Shown here: positions 35,187 to 44,345 of the stretch, piece by piece | Position numbering within the stretch: the first letter of the stretch is position 1 | Layout: every line of letters starts with the position of its first letter | Source: PCRC01 sp017848435 | GTDB taxonomy: Bacteria > Pseudomonadota > Gammaproteobacteria > Burkholderiales > Burkholderiaceae_C | Direction of reading: 5' to 3' | Assembly (NCBI GenBank): GCA_965284315.1 | Contig: OZ260072.1 | Coordinates: 1,612,001 to 1,676,000, forward strand | DNA length: 64,000 bases | Notes under the pieces: generated by a model | Databases searched by the model: none | Told to the model about the DNA's origin: nothing | The model's input: only the letters and a program-made list of their open reading frames with translations | Program-made: the position numbers and the translations under genes

Positions 35187-36530
35187 TCAATGTCCTTGCA
35201 GTCGGCTGTGAATCCGGTGCGTCAGACGCCACACGCCCCACAGCACCAGCGGAACCGAGAATCCGACGGTGAGTTCGGGATGCAGGGGGAGCCCCGCCGC
35301 TATGGCTGCCTTGACCACATAGAGCGCAAGGCCGACGACGTAGTACGAGATGGCTGCGATCGACAAGCCCTCCACCGTGGTCTGCAGCTTCAACTGGAGT
35401 TGCTGGCCCCGAGCCAGCTTGGCCAGCAACTCCTGGTTCTGCGCCTCGCAGGCGATGTCCACGCGCGTGCGCAGCAGCGCACCCGCGCGCTCGATACGCT
35501 GCGAGAGTGATGCCAGCCGCCGGGCAGCCGATTCCACGGTAGCCATGGCCGGCGCGACCCGCCGCAGCAGAAACTCGCCCAGCGTCTGCGTGCCCGGCGT
35601 GGCCTGCTCGCGCAGTTCGTCGATGCGCGAGCGCACGAGTGCGTAGTACGCTTCGGTGGCACAGAAGCGGTAGCTGTGCGTCGCCGTCGCCCGTTCGACG
35701 CGAGCGGCCACCGTGGCAAGCGTTTCCAGCAGGGCGGCATCGGAGCGGTCCTGGGCCTCCATCGACGTGGTCACGTTGGAGACGGCCTGCTCGGCATCGC
35801 GCAGCATGGGTTGCAAGGATTTGGCCACCGGCAAACCCCGCAGCGCCAACATACGATAGGTCTCAATCTCGAGCAGCCGCGCTGCCAGCCGCCCGACGCG
35901 GGTTTCGCCGGTGCCGGCTTGTGCGATCGTGATCATGCGCTCGTAGCCGCTCGCGCGCAGCCGGAAATCGCTCACCACGCAGTTGTGGCCGTTGCGCCCC
36001 ACGAGTGAAACGACGACCGTGCGGTCGCCGAACCAGTGCCGGGCGCGCTCCAGCGGCGCCGCGACCTCCTCGGCGCTGCCGGCGAGCATGACCAGTTCGA
36101 TCGCCGCCAGCGTGTGCCCGGGGATGCCGCGCATCCACTCATGGTCGATGACCAGCGCGGCCAGCAGTTCGGGGTCGCTCGCGCCCTGGCTCGCCTCGGC
36201 GGGCAAGGGTTGCACGATGGAGTAACGCGTGACTTCGGTGTGGCGTTCCCATTTTAGCGTGCCGCCGGGCAGACGCAGGCGCAGGAAATGGCCGGCCAAC
36301 TGCTCACGCAGCAGCGAGCGCTGGCCTGGCAACTGCCGCAGGTGCTCAAACTCGCTTTCGATGGCCACACCCTCGTTGAGCACGGCGACCTGAAGCACCA
36401 GTGCCGGCAGTCGAATCCGTGCTGTCGGTCGTGCGTGCACCTCGTCGTGCAGGGCTCGCCGCTCGGCGGCATCGGCAGGCAGGGCCATTGCGGCAGGGTG
36501 TCGCGGCGGGGGCGCGGCCGACGGGATCAT
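35187..36530 (-). CDS. DUF3422 family membrane protein
   Basis: A 447-residue protein typical of DUF3422. A long soluble part with LHDEVHARPTARIRLPALVL near the start is followed by a coiled-coil-rich region (about residues 240-390) and two C-terminal membrane helices (IAAISYYVVGLALYVVKAAI; VGFSVPLVLWGVWRL). The family is common in proteobacteria and of unknown function. The layout resembles a membrane-anchored coiled-coil sensor or scaffold. No obvious operon partner; ompW behind it is separately ordered. Confidence 0.82.
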   Translation of the reverse strand: MIPSAAPPPRHPAAMALPADAAERRALHDEVHARPTARIRLPALVLQVAVLNEGVAIESEFEHLRQLPGQRSLLREQLAGHFLRLRLPGGTLKWERHTEVTRYSIVQPLPAEASQGASDPELLAALVIDHEWMRGIPGHTLAAIELVMLAGSAEEVAAPLERARHWFGDRTVVVSLVGRNGHNCVVSDFRLRASGYERMITIAQAGTGETRVGRLAARLLEIETYRMLALRGLPVAKSLQPMLRDAEQAVSNVTTSMEAQDRSDAALLETLATVAARVERATATHSYRFCATEAYYALVRSRIDELREQATPGTQTLGEFLLRRVAPAMATVESAARRLASLSQRIERAGALLRTRVDIACEAQNQELLAKLARGQQLQLKLQTTVEGLSIAAISYYVVGLALYVVKAAIAAGLPLHPELTVGFSVPLVLWGVWRLTHRIHSRLQGH

Positions 36531-36654
36531 GGTTTCAGCCCGGGTTCAATCGGGCGAGGCATCAGCGTGCCGTTCCGGCGACGGTGTCGCACAGGCGGGT
36601 GCTCGAGCCGCCTTGCGCGACCAGCAGCGGCAGCACCGCGCGCGCCCCACTGCC

Positions 36655-36680
36655 GCCCCGGCGCGTCGGCACGCCGGGGC
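36655..36680 (-). terminator. Hairpin just downstream of ompW
   Basis: A perfect 9-bp stem GCCCCGGCG / CGCCGGGGC with an 8-base loop lies eight bases after the ompW stop. There is no T-run after it on the - strand, so termination by this hairpin alone is uncertain. Confidence 0.45.
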
Positions 36681-36687
36681 TCGAGCA

Positions 36688-37335
36688 TCAGAAGCGGTAT
36701 CCGACACCCACTCCGACCAGCACGGGGTCGACCTTGAGCTTGGAAATCGTCGTGCCGCCCGACTTCAGGTCGGTACGGATCCACGCCTTCTTGACGTCGA
36801 TGTTCAAGGACCATGGACCGCCGAGGTCGATGTCGAGCCCCGCCTGCAGGGCCGGTCCGATGCTGTTGCGGTCGAGGGTGAGTGGCCCGGTCACGGCGTT
36901 GCCCAGCTTGACGCTGGACAGGTTCGTGTAGTTGATTCCGGCACCCACGTAGGGTCGGAACTGTCCGTCGGGCAGGAAGTGCCACTGCACCGTCAGCGTG
37001 GGCGGCAGGGCCTTGAAGGATCCGGCATCGAATGGGCCGACCGCGCTCGAGGTCACCCGCGCTTCGAGCTTGGTGAAAGCCAGCACCAGTTCGGCGGCGA
37101 TCTGCTTGGTGAAGAAGTACGAGATGTCGAGTTCGGGAACCCATTTGTCCTTGACGTGAATGGAGTCCGGGGGAACGGCGAGCGACGGGATCGGCCCGGA
37201 CTTGTTGGCCGGGTCGATGTGCAGGGCCCTGACGCGAACCAGCCAAGGGCTCGACTGGGCGTGGCTGGTCGCGCTGGAAAGGAGCGAAGCGAGGCAGACG
37301 GCTGCCGCCGCGATGGACTTGAGGGTCGTCGTCAT
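36688..37335 (-). CDS. ompW: OmpW-family outer membrane beta-barrel protein
   Basis: A 215-residue protein with a clear signal peptide (LKSIAAAAVCLASLLSSATS then HA, cleavage around residue 26). The barrel carries OmpW signatures: PWLVRVRALHIDP, VPELDISYFFTKQIAAEL, TLTVQWHFLPDGQFRPYVGA and the terminal YRF typical of barrel insertion. I start it at the ATG of the signal peptide and not at the longer frame. OmpW forms a narrow hydrophobic channel; its expression often responds to redox state, but nothing here shows the control. Confidence 0.9.
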   Translation of the reverse strand: MTTTLKSIAAAAVCLASLLSSATSHAQSSPWLVRVRALHIDPANKSGPIPSLAVPPDSIHVKDKWVPELDISYFFTKQIAAELVLAFTKLEARVTSSAVGPFDAGSFKALPPTLTVQWHFLPDGQFRPYVGAGINYTNLSSVKLGNAVTGPLTLDRNSIGPALQAGLDIDLGGPWSLNIDVKKAWIRTDLKSGGTTISKLKVDPVLVGVGVGYRF

Positions 37336-37917
37336 GAAAGTGTCTCCCAAAGTTGTGTTGTGATAAGCCGCCCCGCGAACCTGCAACGGCTCGGGTGATG
37401 CGTGGCGCTGTGTCGGACACCGGAAAGATGTCCCGTGCCCGAGATCGCACCGCAAGATTCGCGCCACTATGGGCCTCGTTCATTCGATGCCTGCTCCTGC
37501 CGTCGGAAGTGGCCCTCGGTGACGGCGCGGCCATCGCACGAAGCGCGGCAATGCAGATTGCAGGAGTTGGCACAAAGTGCAAAGTCAGATTGCACTGAAC
37601 CGCCGATGCATATCCTGTGTACAGTGGCGCGGATAGCCCTTGCTATCGTCGAACCGGGGCAGACCTCGCCAGTGAAGGAGGGCCGCGCGAGCTGCTACTG
37701 CCCGGATCCCGACGCCGCGCACATCGCTGCTCGATTGCGCAAGTTGCGCAGCCACGGTTCCCGCAGGCGCACCTCTGCGGTGAGCGACATCAGCGGGCCT
37801 TGGCTTGGTTCGCGACCGCCCGCATCGCCGCCTCGATCGCCTCGGCGTCGCCGAGGTAGTGGCGCCTCAACGGCCTCAGACCTCGTGCTCGAGCGTTTTG
37901 ACGAGGCGCTGGTCATG
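37336..37917. other. Intergenic region between ompW and rpiA, no convincing gene
   Basis: About 580 bp without a credible complete gene. On the - strand a short frame without a start ends YLGDAEAIEAAMRAVANQAK before a stop at 37790. It has the composition of a real protein C-terminus and may be a remnant, but I cannot identify it. The ompW promoter must lie at the left end of this region. Confidence 0.5.
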
Positions 37918-38577
37918 TCAGAAGTGGCGCGCCTGCACGCCCTCGGCGGTGCCGAGCAGGCAGAGTTGGGCGCGATGGCGGGCGAACAGCCCGACGGTTA
38001 TCACGCCCGGCCACTGGTTGATCTCGGCTTCCAGCGCGGCCGGATCGGTGATGGCCAGGCCATGCACGTCCAGCACCGGATGGCCGTTGTCAGTGACCAC
38101 GCCCTGGCGCAGAACCGCGCGCCCGCCGATCGCCTCGAAGCGGCGCGTGATGCGATTCGCAGCCATGCCGATGACTTCCACGGGCAGCGGGAAGCGCCCC
38201 AGGACGTCCACTTGCTTGGAGGCGTCGGCGATGCATAGGAAGCACTGCGCCAGCTCGGCGACGATCTTCTCGCGCGTCAGTGCCGCGCCGCCGCCCTTGA
38301 TCATGTGGCCGCGCGGGTCGATCTCATCGGCACCGTCCACGTAGAGCGGCAGCCGGTCGACCTCGCCGGCCTCGAGCACGCGGATGCCGTGGCCGCGCAG
38401 CCGCGCCGTGCTCGTGTTGCTGCTCGACACCGCGCCGGCGATGCCCTCGCGCAGCGTGGCCAGCGCGTCGATGAAGTGGTTCACCGTCGATCCGGTTCCC
38501 ACGCCGATGATGCTGCCGGGTGGCACATGCGTCAGCGCAGCACGGGCGACCATGGCCTTGATCTCGTCCTGCGTCAT
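37918..38577 (-). CDS. rpiA: Ribose-5-phosphate isomerase A
   Basis: A 219-residue RpiA that interconverts ribose-5-phosphate and ribulose-5-phosphate, a regeneration step of the CBB cycle. Motifs: GVGTGSTVNHFIDAL, AVSSSNTSTARL, DGADEIDPRGHMIKGGGAAL with the catalytic aspartate and lysine, and VITVGLFARH near the end. The ATG overlaps the tpiA stop by one base. It is the last gene of the cbb operon. Confidence 0.95.
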   Translation of the reverse strand: MTQDEIKAMVARAALTHVPPGSIIGVGTGSTVNHFIDALATLREGIAGAVSSSNTSTARLRGHGIRVLEAGEVDRLPLYVDGADEIDPRGHMIKGGGAALTREKIVAELAQCFLCIADASKQVDVLGRFPLPVEVIGMAANRITRRFEAIGGRAVLRQGVVTDNGHPVLDVHGLAITDPAALEAEINQWPGVITVGLFARHRAQLCLLGTAEGVQARHF

Positions 38578-39365
38578 CAAGTGACCCCCTGCGCCAGCCG
38601 CTGGGCCGTGATGGCCACGGCCATGAACTCGTCGACGTTCAACGAGGCGCCGCCCAGCAGGCCGCCATCGACGTCGGGCATGGCCAGCAGCTCGCGCGCA
38701 TTGGCCCGCTTCATGCTGCCGCCGTAAAGGATGTGCACGCCCGCGGCGATCTCGGCGTCCGCCCCGGCCAGGCAGCGGCGGATGAAAGCGTGAACCTCCT
38801 GTGCCTGCTCGGGCGTGGCCGTGGCGCCGGTGCCGATCGCCCACACCGGTTCGTAGGCCACCACCGCATCGGTGAACGCGCTCGCCCCGGCGAGATCGAG
38901 CACCGCGCGCAACTGGCGCGCCACCACGGCCTCGGTCGCACCTTGCTCACGCTCCTGCAGCGACTCGCCGACGCACAGCACGGGCGTCATGCCGGCCCGG
39001 CTGGCCGCGAGGAACTTGCGTGCGACGACGGCGTCGCTCTCGCCGAACAGTGCGCGCCGCTCGGAGTGGCCAACCAGCACGCAGGCGCAGCCGAACTCCC
39101 GCAGCATCTGGGCCGACACTTCGCCGGTGTAGGCCCCGCCTTCATGCTCCGAGACGTTCTGCGCGCCCCAGGCCATGCCGCTGCCGCCCAGGCATCGCTG
39201 CGCCTCAGGCAGGTACAGGAAAGGCGGGAACAACACCAGTTGCACGAGACTCAGGCGCGCCATGGCGCCGTCGGCGTGTGCCGCCGCCAGCGCCTGCAGG
39301 CCGGCCAAGCTGCCGTTCATCTTCCAGTTGCCGGCCACCAGGAAATTGCGGCGTCGGCTATCCAT
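38577..39365 (-). CDS. tpiA: Triosephosphate isomerase
   Basis: A 262-residue TIM-barrel enzyme. The substrate-binding lysine is in AGNWKMNGS, the catalytic histidine in VLVGHSERR, the glutamate in VAYEPVWAIGTGATATPEQA and the phosphate loop in LYGGSMKRAN. The start codon lies 8 bp inside the cydB end. I prefer this ATG to the longer frame because GNWKMNG follows within ten residues. Confidence 0.95.
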   Translation of the reverse strand: MDSRRRNFLVAGNWKMNGSLAGLQALAAAHADGAMARLSLVQLVLFPPFLYLPEAQRCLGGSGMAWGAQNVSEHEGGAYTGEVSAQMLREFGCACVLVGHSERRALFGESDAVVARKFLAASRAGMTPVLCVGESLQEREQGATEAVVARQLRAVLDLAGASAFTDAVVAYEPVWAIGTGATATPEQAQEVHAFIRRCLAGADAEIAAGVHILYGGSMKRANARELLAMPDVDGGLLGGASLNVDEFMAVAITAQRLAQGVT

Positions 39366-40353
39366 AGCGCAACTCCGTCGCCTTGCCGCCGAACACACGA
39401 TACGAGTAAATAGTGTAGGCAACGATCGCCGGCACCGAGATGCATACGCCGATGAGCGTTACCTTCAGCGTCGCAGGGCTGCTGGCGGCCTCCCACATCG
39501 TCAGCTTGTCGATAACCACATAGGGATAGATGCTGTAGGCCAGGCCGACGAAGCCGAGCATGAACACGACCATCAGCAGCACGAACGGCAGCCAGCACAG
39601 TTCGCCGCGCACCTGCCGCGTCTGCAGCACGCTGCGCAATAACAGCAGTGCGACTGCGGTGATGGCGGGAATGACAAGCAGCGCGATGATCTGCGGCAGT
39701 TCGAACCAGCGCTGGCGCACAGTGGCGCTGATCCAGGGGGTGGCCATCGAGATCAGCACCAGCCCGAGCACGACCGGCCACCAAGCGTGCCGCGCCCAGC
39801 CCACGGCCTTGGCCTGTATTTCGCCCTCGGTCTTCATGACGAGCCAGGCGGCGCCGAGCAGCACGTAGGCTGCCGGCAATGCCAGCGCAATGGCGGCCGC
39901 GAACAGCGGGTAGTTCCAGCCCTCGCCAAAGCCACTGATGTAGCGCCCGAGCATCCAGCCTTGCATCGTCGACGCGATCAGCGAGCCGCCGAAAAACAGC
40001 CGGTTCCACGCCGTCTTGTGGCCGTCGTGCGCCTTGACCCGGAAGTCGAAGGCCACGCCGCGCAATACCAGCCCGACCAGCATCAGGGTCACGGGCAGGT
40101 AGAGCTCTGTCAGGATCAGGCCATGGGCTTTCGGGAAGGCGATCAGCAGGATGCCCACACCCAGCACGATCCAGGTTTCGTTGGCGTCCCAGAACGGCCC
40201 GATCGAGGCCACCATGATGTCTTTCTCGGCGTCGGTGGCGCGCGGCAGCAGCATGCCCACGCCGAGGTCGTAGCCGTCGCTGAGCACGTAGACGAGCATC
40301 GACAGGCCCATCAGGGCGACGAAGATCAGCGGCAGTGCCTGGTCGAAGCTCAT
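39358..40353 (-). CDS. cydB: Cytochrome bd-type quinol oxidase subunit II
   Basis: A 331-residue integral membrane protein with about eight hydrophobic segments. It opens FDQALPLIFVALMGLSMLVY and has the SDGYDLGVGMLLPR and FWDANETWIVLG words typical of CydB/CioB. It pairs with CydA to reduce oxygen from quinol without pumping protons. It overlaps cydA by four bases and tpiA by eight, so the oxidase is physically inside the cbb operon. Confidence 0.94.
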   Translation of the reverse strand: MSFDQALPLIFVALMGLSMLVYVLSDGYDLGVGMLLPRATDAEKDIMVASIGPFWDANETWIVLGVGILLIAFPKAHGLILTELYLPVTLMLVGLVLRGVAFDFRVKAHDGHKTAWNRLFFGGSLIASTMQGWMLGRYISGFGEGWNYPLFAAAIALALPAAYVLLGAAWLVMKTEGEIQAKAVGWARHAWWPVVLGLVLISMATPWISATVRQRWFELPQIIALLVIPAITAVALLLLRSVLQTRQVRGELCWLPFVLLMVVFMLGFVGLAYSIYPYVVIDKLTMWEAASSPATLKVTLIGVCISVPAIVAYTIYSYRVFGGKATELRYG

Positions 40354-41735
40354 CGCGGCTCACCTCCACGCGCCGGGAACATGACGGCGGCGGCCGGCGC
40401 CCCTCGTGGTGCGGTGATGGCCGGCGACAAGTCTTCGGGCTTCTCGGCCATGTGCTTCAGAACCAGCACGTAGGCGACGAGCAAGGCCAAGTACAGCGTG
40501 ACGTAGATGGCCAACGTGAACGCGATCATCGAGCCGGGCACGTTCGAGGCCACGTCGGCCACGCGCAGCAGGCCATAGACGATGAAAGGCTGGCGGCCGA
40601 TCTCGGTGACGTACCAGCCCGCGACCGTGGCCGCCCAGCCTGAGAAGGTCATGCCCACGAGAACCCACAGAAGCGGCCGCTTCAACGCGGCGGCCCGCCA
40701 GCCGGCGCGGCGCCCCATCCACCAGGCCACCCAGCTCACCAGCAGCATCAGCGTGCCGACGCCGATCATGACCCGAAACGCCCAGAACACCGGCGCCACA
40801 GGCGGGTGCCGATCGCGGAATTCGTCGAGGCCTGTAATCTCGCCGTCCCGCTCATGAGTGAGGATGAGGCTGGCCCCTTTGGGGATGCCGATCTCGTAGC
40901 GGTTGCTGCGTGTGGCCTCGTCGGGCCAGGCAAACAGCAGCAGCGGCGCGCCGCGCTGGGTCTGCCACACGCCTTCCATCGCCGCGACCTTCTGCGGCTG
41001 ATGCTCGAGCGTGTTCAATCCATGCTGGTCCCCGACGAACATCTGCACCGGGATCAGCAGTGCCGCGCAGGTGACGCCGACGCGCAGCACGCGGGGCGCC
41101 ATCTGCGGGGCCGAGCCGCGCAGCACCTGCCAGGCACTCACGCCCGCCAGCACGAACGCGCAGGTCAGCCCCGAAGCCAGCAGCACATGGGCGAAGCGGT
41201 AGGGGAACGAGGGGTTGAGGATCACCTCGGCCCAGCTCTTGACGTGGAACACGCCGTCTACCACCTCATGCCCGGTGGGCGTCTGCATCCAGGAATTGAG
41301 CACCAGGATCCAGAACGCGCTCACGGTGGTGCCGAAGGCGACGAAGAAGGTCGCGAAGCCATGGACGCGCTCGCTCACGCGCCCGTGACCGAAGAGCATG
41401 ATGCCGAGGAAGCCCGCTTCCAGGAAGAACGCGGTCAGCACCTCGTAGCCCAGCAGGGGCCCCGCCACGTTGCCCGCGCGCTCCATGAAGCCGGGCCAGT
41501 TGGTGCCGAATTGGAAGCTCATCGTCACGCCGCTGACCACGCCCAACGCGAAGGTCAACGCGAACACCTTGGTCCAGAAGCGGTAGGCCGCCAGCCAGCC
41601 CGCGTCCTGCGTGCGGCGCCAGCGCCAGCGGAAGAACATCAGTAACCAGCCCAGTGCGATGGTGATCGACGGGAACAGGATGTGGAAGGTGATGTTGGCG
41701 GCGAACTGCGCGCGGGCCAGGAGGAGCGGTTCCAT
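40350..41735 (-). CDS. cydA: Cytochrome bd-type quinol oxidase subunit I (short Q-loop, CioA-like)
   Basis: A 461-residue subunit, shorter than E. coli CydA and consistent with the short-Q-loop (cyanide-insensitive) type. It has the N-terminal haem-side helices with FHILFPSITIALGWLLMFF, the GRVSERVHGFATFFVAFGT segment and the quinol-site motif GWYVTEIGRQPFIVYG. No small CydX-like frame was noticed behind cydB. Its placement after pyk is unusual; regulation with the cbb genes is inferred from the lack of gaps. Confidence 0.94.
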   Translation of the reverse strand: MEPLLLARAQFAANITFHILFPSITIALGWLLMFFRWRWRRTQDAGWLAAYRFWTKVFALTFALGVVSGVTMSFQFGTNWPGFMERAGNVAGPLLGYEVLTAFFLEAGFLGIMLFGHGRVSERVHGFATFFVAFGTTVSAFWILVLNSWMQTPTGHEVVDGVFHVKSWAEVILNPSFPYRFAHVLLASGLTCAFVLAGVSAWQVLRGSAPQMAPRVLRVGVTCAALLIPVQMFVGDQHGLNTLEHQPQKVAAMEGVWQTQRGAPLLLFAWPDEATRSNRYEIGIPKGASLILTHERDGEITGLDEFRDRHPPVAPVFWAFRVMIGVGTLMLLVSWVAWWMGRRAGWRAAALKRPLLWVLVGMTFSGWAATVAGWYVTEIGRQPFIVYGLLRVADVASNVPGSMIAFTLAIYVTLYLALLVAYVLVLKHMAEKPEDLSPAITAPRGAPAAAVMFPARGGEPR

Positions 41736-41774
41736 CGGGGGGCTGCTTTGTGTTCTGTGAGGACGCGGCAGGAA

Positions 41775-43217
41775 TCACACCGTCGCGATGCGCATCAGGT
41801 TCGTCGTGCCGGGCGAACCGAACGGCACCCCAGCGATGGCGATGATGGTCTGCCCGCTTTCGGCAAATCCTTCCTGCTGCGCGATGGAACAGGCTGTCGC
41901 GGTCATCTGATCGATATCGGCTGCGTCCTCGATGTGCACTGAGTGGATGCCCCAGGCGAGCACCAGGCGGCGCGCGACGCCCAGGTTCGGTGTCAGGCTA
42001 AGCACCGGCGCTTCGGGGCGCTCGCGCGCGACGCGCAGACTGGTGTGGCCCGAACTCGTGTAGCAGACGATGGCGCTCGCATGCACCAGCGCAACGGCAT
42101 TGCGCACGGCACAGCACACGGCACAGCACACGGCACAGCACACGGCATCGGCGGTGTCCGCGCTGGCCGGCGCGCTCGGACGCGACATGCTCATCAGCTG
42201 CTGGTGCTGTGGGTCGGCTTCCACCTCGGTGATCAGGCGGCTCATCATGTCGACCGCCTCGACCGGGTAGCGGCCCGCGGCGGATTCGGCGGACAGCATG
42301 ACGGCGTCGGCGCCGTCGTAGACGGCAGTGGCCACGTCCGAGGCCTCGGCGCGCGTGGGCACCGGGCTCGTCACCATCGATTCGAGCATCTGCGTGGCCA
42401 CGATCACCGGGCGCCCGAGCCGGCGGCAGGTGCGCACGATGCGCTTCTGAATGCCGGGCACGCGCTCGGCCGGCAGTTCCACGCCCAAGTCGCCGCGCGC
42501 CACCATCACGGCGTCGGCGCACTCGGCGATGGCCTCAAGATGTTCGATCGCCGAAGGTTTCTCGAGCTTGGCCACGATGGCCGCGCGCTGGCCGATCAGG
42601 GTTCGCGCCTCGGCCACGTCTTCGGGCCGCTGCACGAAGGACAGCGCGATCCAGTCCGCACCGAGGTCCAGCGCCAGGGCCAGATCGCGCCGGTCCTTGG
42701 CGGTCAGTGCGCTGATGGGCAGCAGCACGCCTGGCACGTTGACGCCCTTGCGGTCGGACAGCTTGCCGCCGATCACGATGCGCGTATCGGCGAAGTCCGC
42801 GCCGCAGCGTTCGACGATCAGCCGCAGCTTGCCGTCGTCGAGCAGCAGTTCGGCGCCCGGTGCCAGGGCCGCGAAGATCTCCGGATGCGGCAGACCGACG
42901 CAGCGCGCGTCACCCGGCGCATCGCCGAGTTCGAGCCGGAACGGCTGCGACTCGGCCAGCATGACCGAGCCCTCGGCGAACGCGCCCACGCGCAGCTTCG
43001 GCCCCTGCAGGTCGGCCAGGATGCCGATCGGGCGGCCGGTGTCACGCTCGAGTTCGCGCAGGATCGCGAAGCGGGCCCGATGCGCCGCCGCGTCGCCATG
43101 GCTGAAGTTCAGGCGAAAAACATCTACACCGGCGGCGAACAGCCGGTGGATCGTGTCCTTGTCGGAACTGGCTGGGCCGAGGGTGGCGACGATCTTGGCG
43201 TTGCGGTGACGGCGCAT
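41775..43217 (-). CDS. pyk: Pyruvate kinase
   Basis: A 480-residue pyruvate kinase. It starts with RNAKIVATLGPASSDKDTI and has the substrate loop DVFRLNFSHGDAAAHRARF, MVARGDLGVELPAERVPGIQ and ADAVMLSAESAAGRYPVEAV. The join to the C-terminal domain contains a peculiar CCAVCCAVCCAV tract encoded by a 12-bp repeat. I use the ATG directly before RRHRNAKIVATLGP. In R. eutropha a pyk gene is also linked to cbb functions; here it sits between cbbA and cydA. Confidence 0.95.
   Translation of the reverse strand: MRRHRNAKIVATLGPASSDKDTIHRLFAAGVDVFRLNFSHGDAAAHRARFAILRELERDTGRPIGILADLQGPKLRVGAFAEGSVMLAESQPFRLELGDAPGDARCVGLPHPEIFAALAPGAELLLDDGKLRLIVERCGADFADTRIVIGGKLSDRKGVNVPGVLLPISALTAKDRRDLALALDLGADWIALSFVQRPEDVAEARTLIGQRAAIVAKLEKPSAIEHLEAIAECADAVMVARGDLGVELPAERVPGIQKRIVRTCRRLGRPVIVATQMLESMVTSPVPTRAEASDVATAVYDGADAVMLSAESAAGRYPVEAVDMMSRLITEVEADPQHQQLMSMSRPSAPASADTADAVCCAVCCAVCCAVRNAVALVHASAIVCYTSSGHTSLRVARERPEAPVLSLTPNLGVARRLVLAWGIHSVHIEDAADIDQMTATACSIAQQEGFAESGQTIIAIAGVPFGSPGTTNLMRIATV
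42105..42146 (-). repeat. 12-bp tandem repeat inside pyk encoding Cys-Cys-Ala-Val
   Basis: Three full copies of CACGGCACAGCA plus a half copy add a short cysteine-rich expansion to a C-terminal-domain helix of pyruvate kinase. The frame is kept by the 12-bp unit length. Confidence 0.9.
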
Positions 43218-43236
43218 ACTGGGTTGCTCACGCACG

Positions 43237-44274
43237 TCACGCATACCGGGCCGACATGGCCTCGAGCGGCAGCGGCTTGATGCGCGCACCCTGGCCGGCG
43301 CAGCCGAAGGCCTCGAAGCGCGCCTTGACCACGCTGCGCGCGGCCTTTTTCGCCGCTTGCAGCGCCTTGCGCGGGTCAAACTCGCTTGGATGCTCGGCGA
43401 ACACCTGGCGCATCGCCGCGGTCATCGCCAGCCGGATGTCGGTGTCGATGTTGATCTTGCGCACGCCGCTCTTGATGCCGCGCTGGATCTCCTCGACCGG
43501 CACGCCGTAGGTCTCCTTGATGTCGCCACCGAACTTGCGGATGACCGCCAGCCACTCCTGCGGCACGCTGGACGAGCCGTGCATCACCAGGTGCGTGTTC
43601 GGCACCGCTGCGTGGATCTGCGCGATGCGATCAATGGCCAGGATGTCGCCGGTGGGCTTGCGGGTGAACTTGTAGGCGCCGTGGCTGGTGCCGATGGCGA
43701 TGGCCAGTGCATCGACGCCGGTGCGGGCGACGAAGTCCTTCGCCTCCTCGGGGTCGGTGAGCATCATGTCGTGCGTGAGCTTGCCCACGGCGCCGACGCC
43801 GTCCTCCTCGCCGGCCTCGCCGGTTTCGAGCGAGCCCAGGCAGCCCAGCTCACCTTCGACCGAGACGCCGATCGAATGCGCCATCTCGCAGACCTTGCGC
43901 GTGACCTCGACGTTGTAGTCGTAGCTTGCGGGCGTCTTCGCGTCTTCGAGCAAGGAGCCGTCCATCATCACGCTGGTGAAGCCAGAGCGGATCGACTGCT
44001 GGCACACCGCCGGCGAGGCGCCGTGGTCCTGGTGCAGCACGATCGGGATGTCAGGGTGCATCTCCACGGCCGCCAGCACCAGGTGGCGCAGGTAGGGCTC
44101 GCCGGCGTACTTGCGCGCACCGGCCGAGGCTTGCAGGATCACCGGTGACTGCGTCTCCTGCGCCGCCTCCATGATGGCGTGGACCTGTTCGAGGTTGTTG
44201 ACGTTGAAGGCGGGCACGCCGTAGCCGTATTCGGCGGCGTGGTCGAGCACTTGGCGCAATGAGACGAGGGCCAT
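43237..44274 (-). CDS. cbbA: Class II fructose/sedoheptulose-bisphosphate aldolase CbbA
   Basis: A 345-residue class II (zinc) aldolase. The metal ligands lie in IVLHQDHGAS, SVEGELGCLG and HLVMHGSSSVPQEW; the phosphate site is in KINIDTDIRLAMTAA. It makes fructose-1,6-bisphosphate and sedoheptulose-1,7-bisphosphate in the CBB cycle. It lies 19 bases before pyk and 71 bases after cbbY. RBS-like GGAG precedes the ATG. Confidence 0.95.
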   Translation of the reverse strand: MALVSLRQVLDHAAEYGYGVPAFNVNNLEQVHAIMEAAQETQSPVILQASAGARKYAGEPYLRHLVLAAVEMHPDIPIVLHQDHGASPAVCQQSIRSGFTSVMMDGSLLEDAKTPASYDYNVEVTRKVCEMAHSIGVSVEGELGCLGSLETGEAGEEDGVGAVGKLTHDMMLTDPEEAKDFVARTGVDALAIAIGTSHGAYKFTRKPTGDILAIDRIAQIHAAVPNTHLVMHGSSSVPQEWLAVIRKFGGDIKETYGVPVEEIQRGIKSGVRKINIDTDIRLAMTAAMRQVFAEHPSEFDPRKALQAAKKAARSVVKARFEAFGCAGQGARIKPLPLEAMSARYA

Positions 44275-44345
44275 GGGGTTCTCCGGAGTTCGTTAAGAGT
44301 GTTGGGGGTATTCGGTCGAGCAGAACTGCGCTGTTTTGAATTGCG

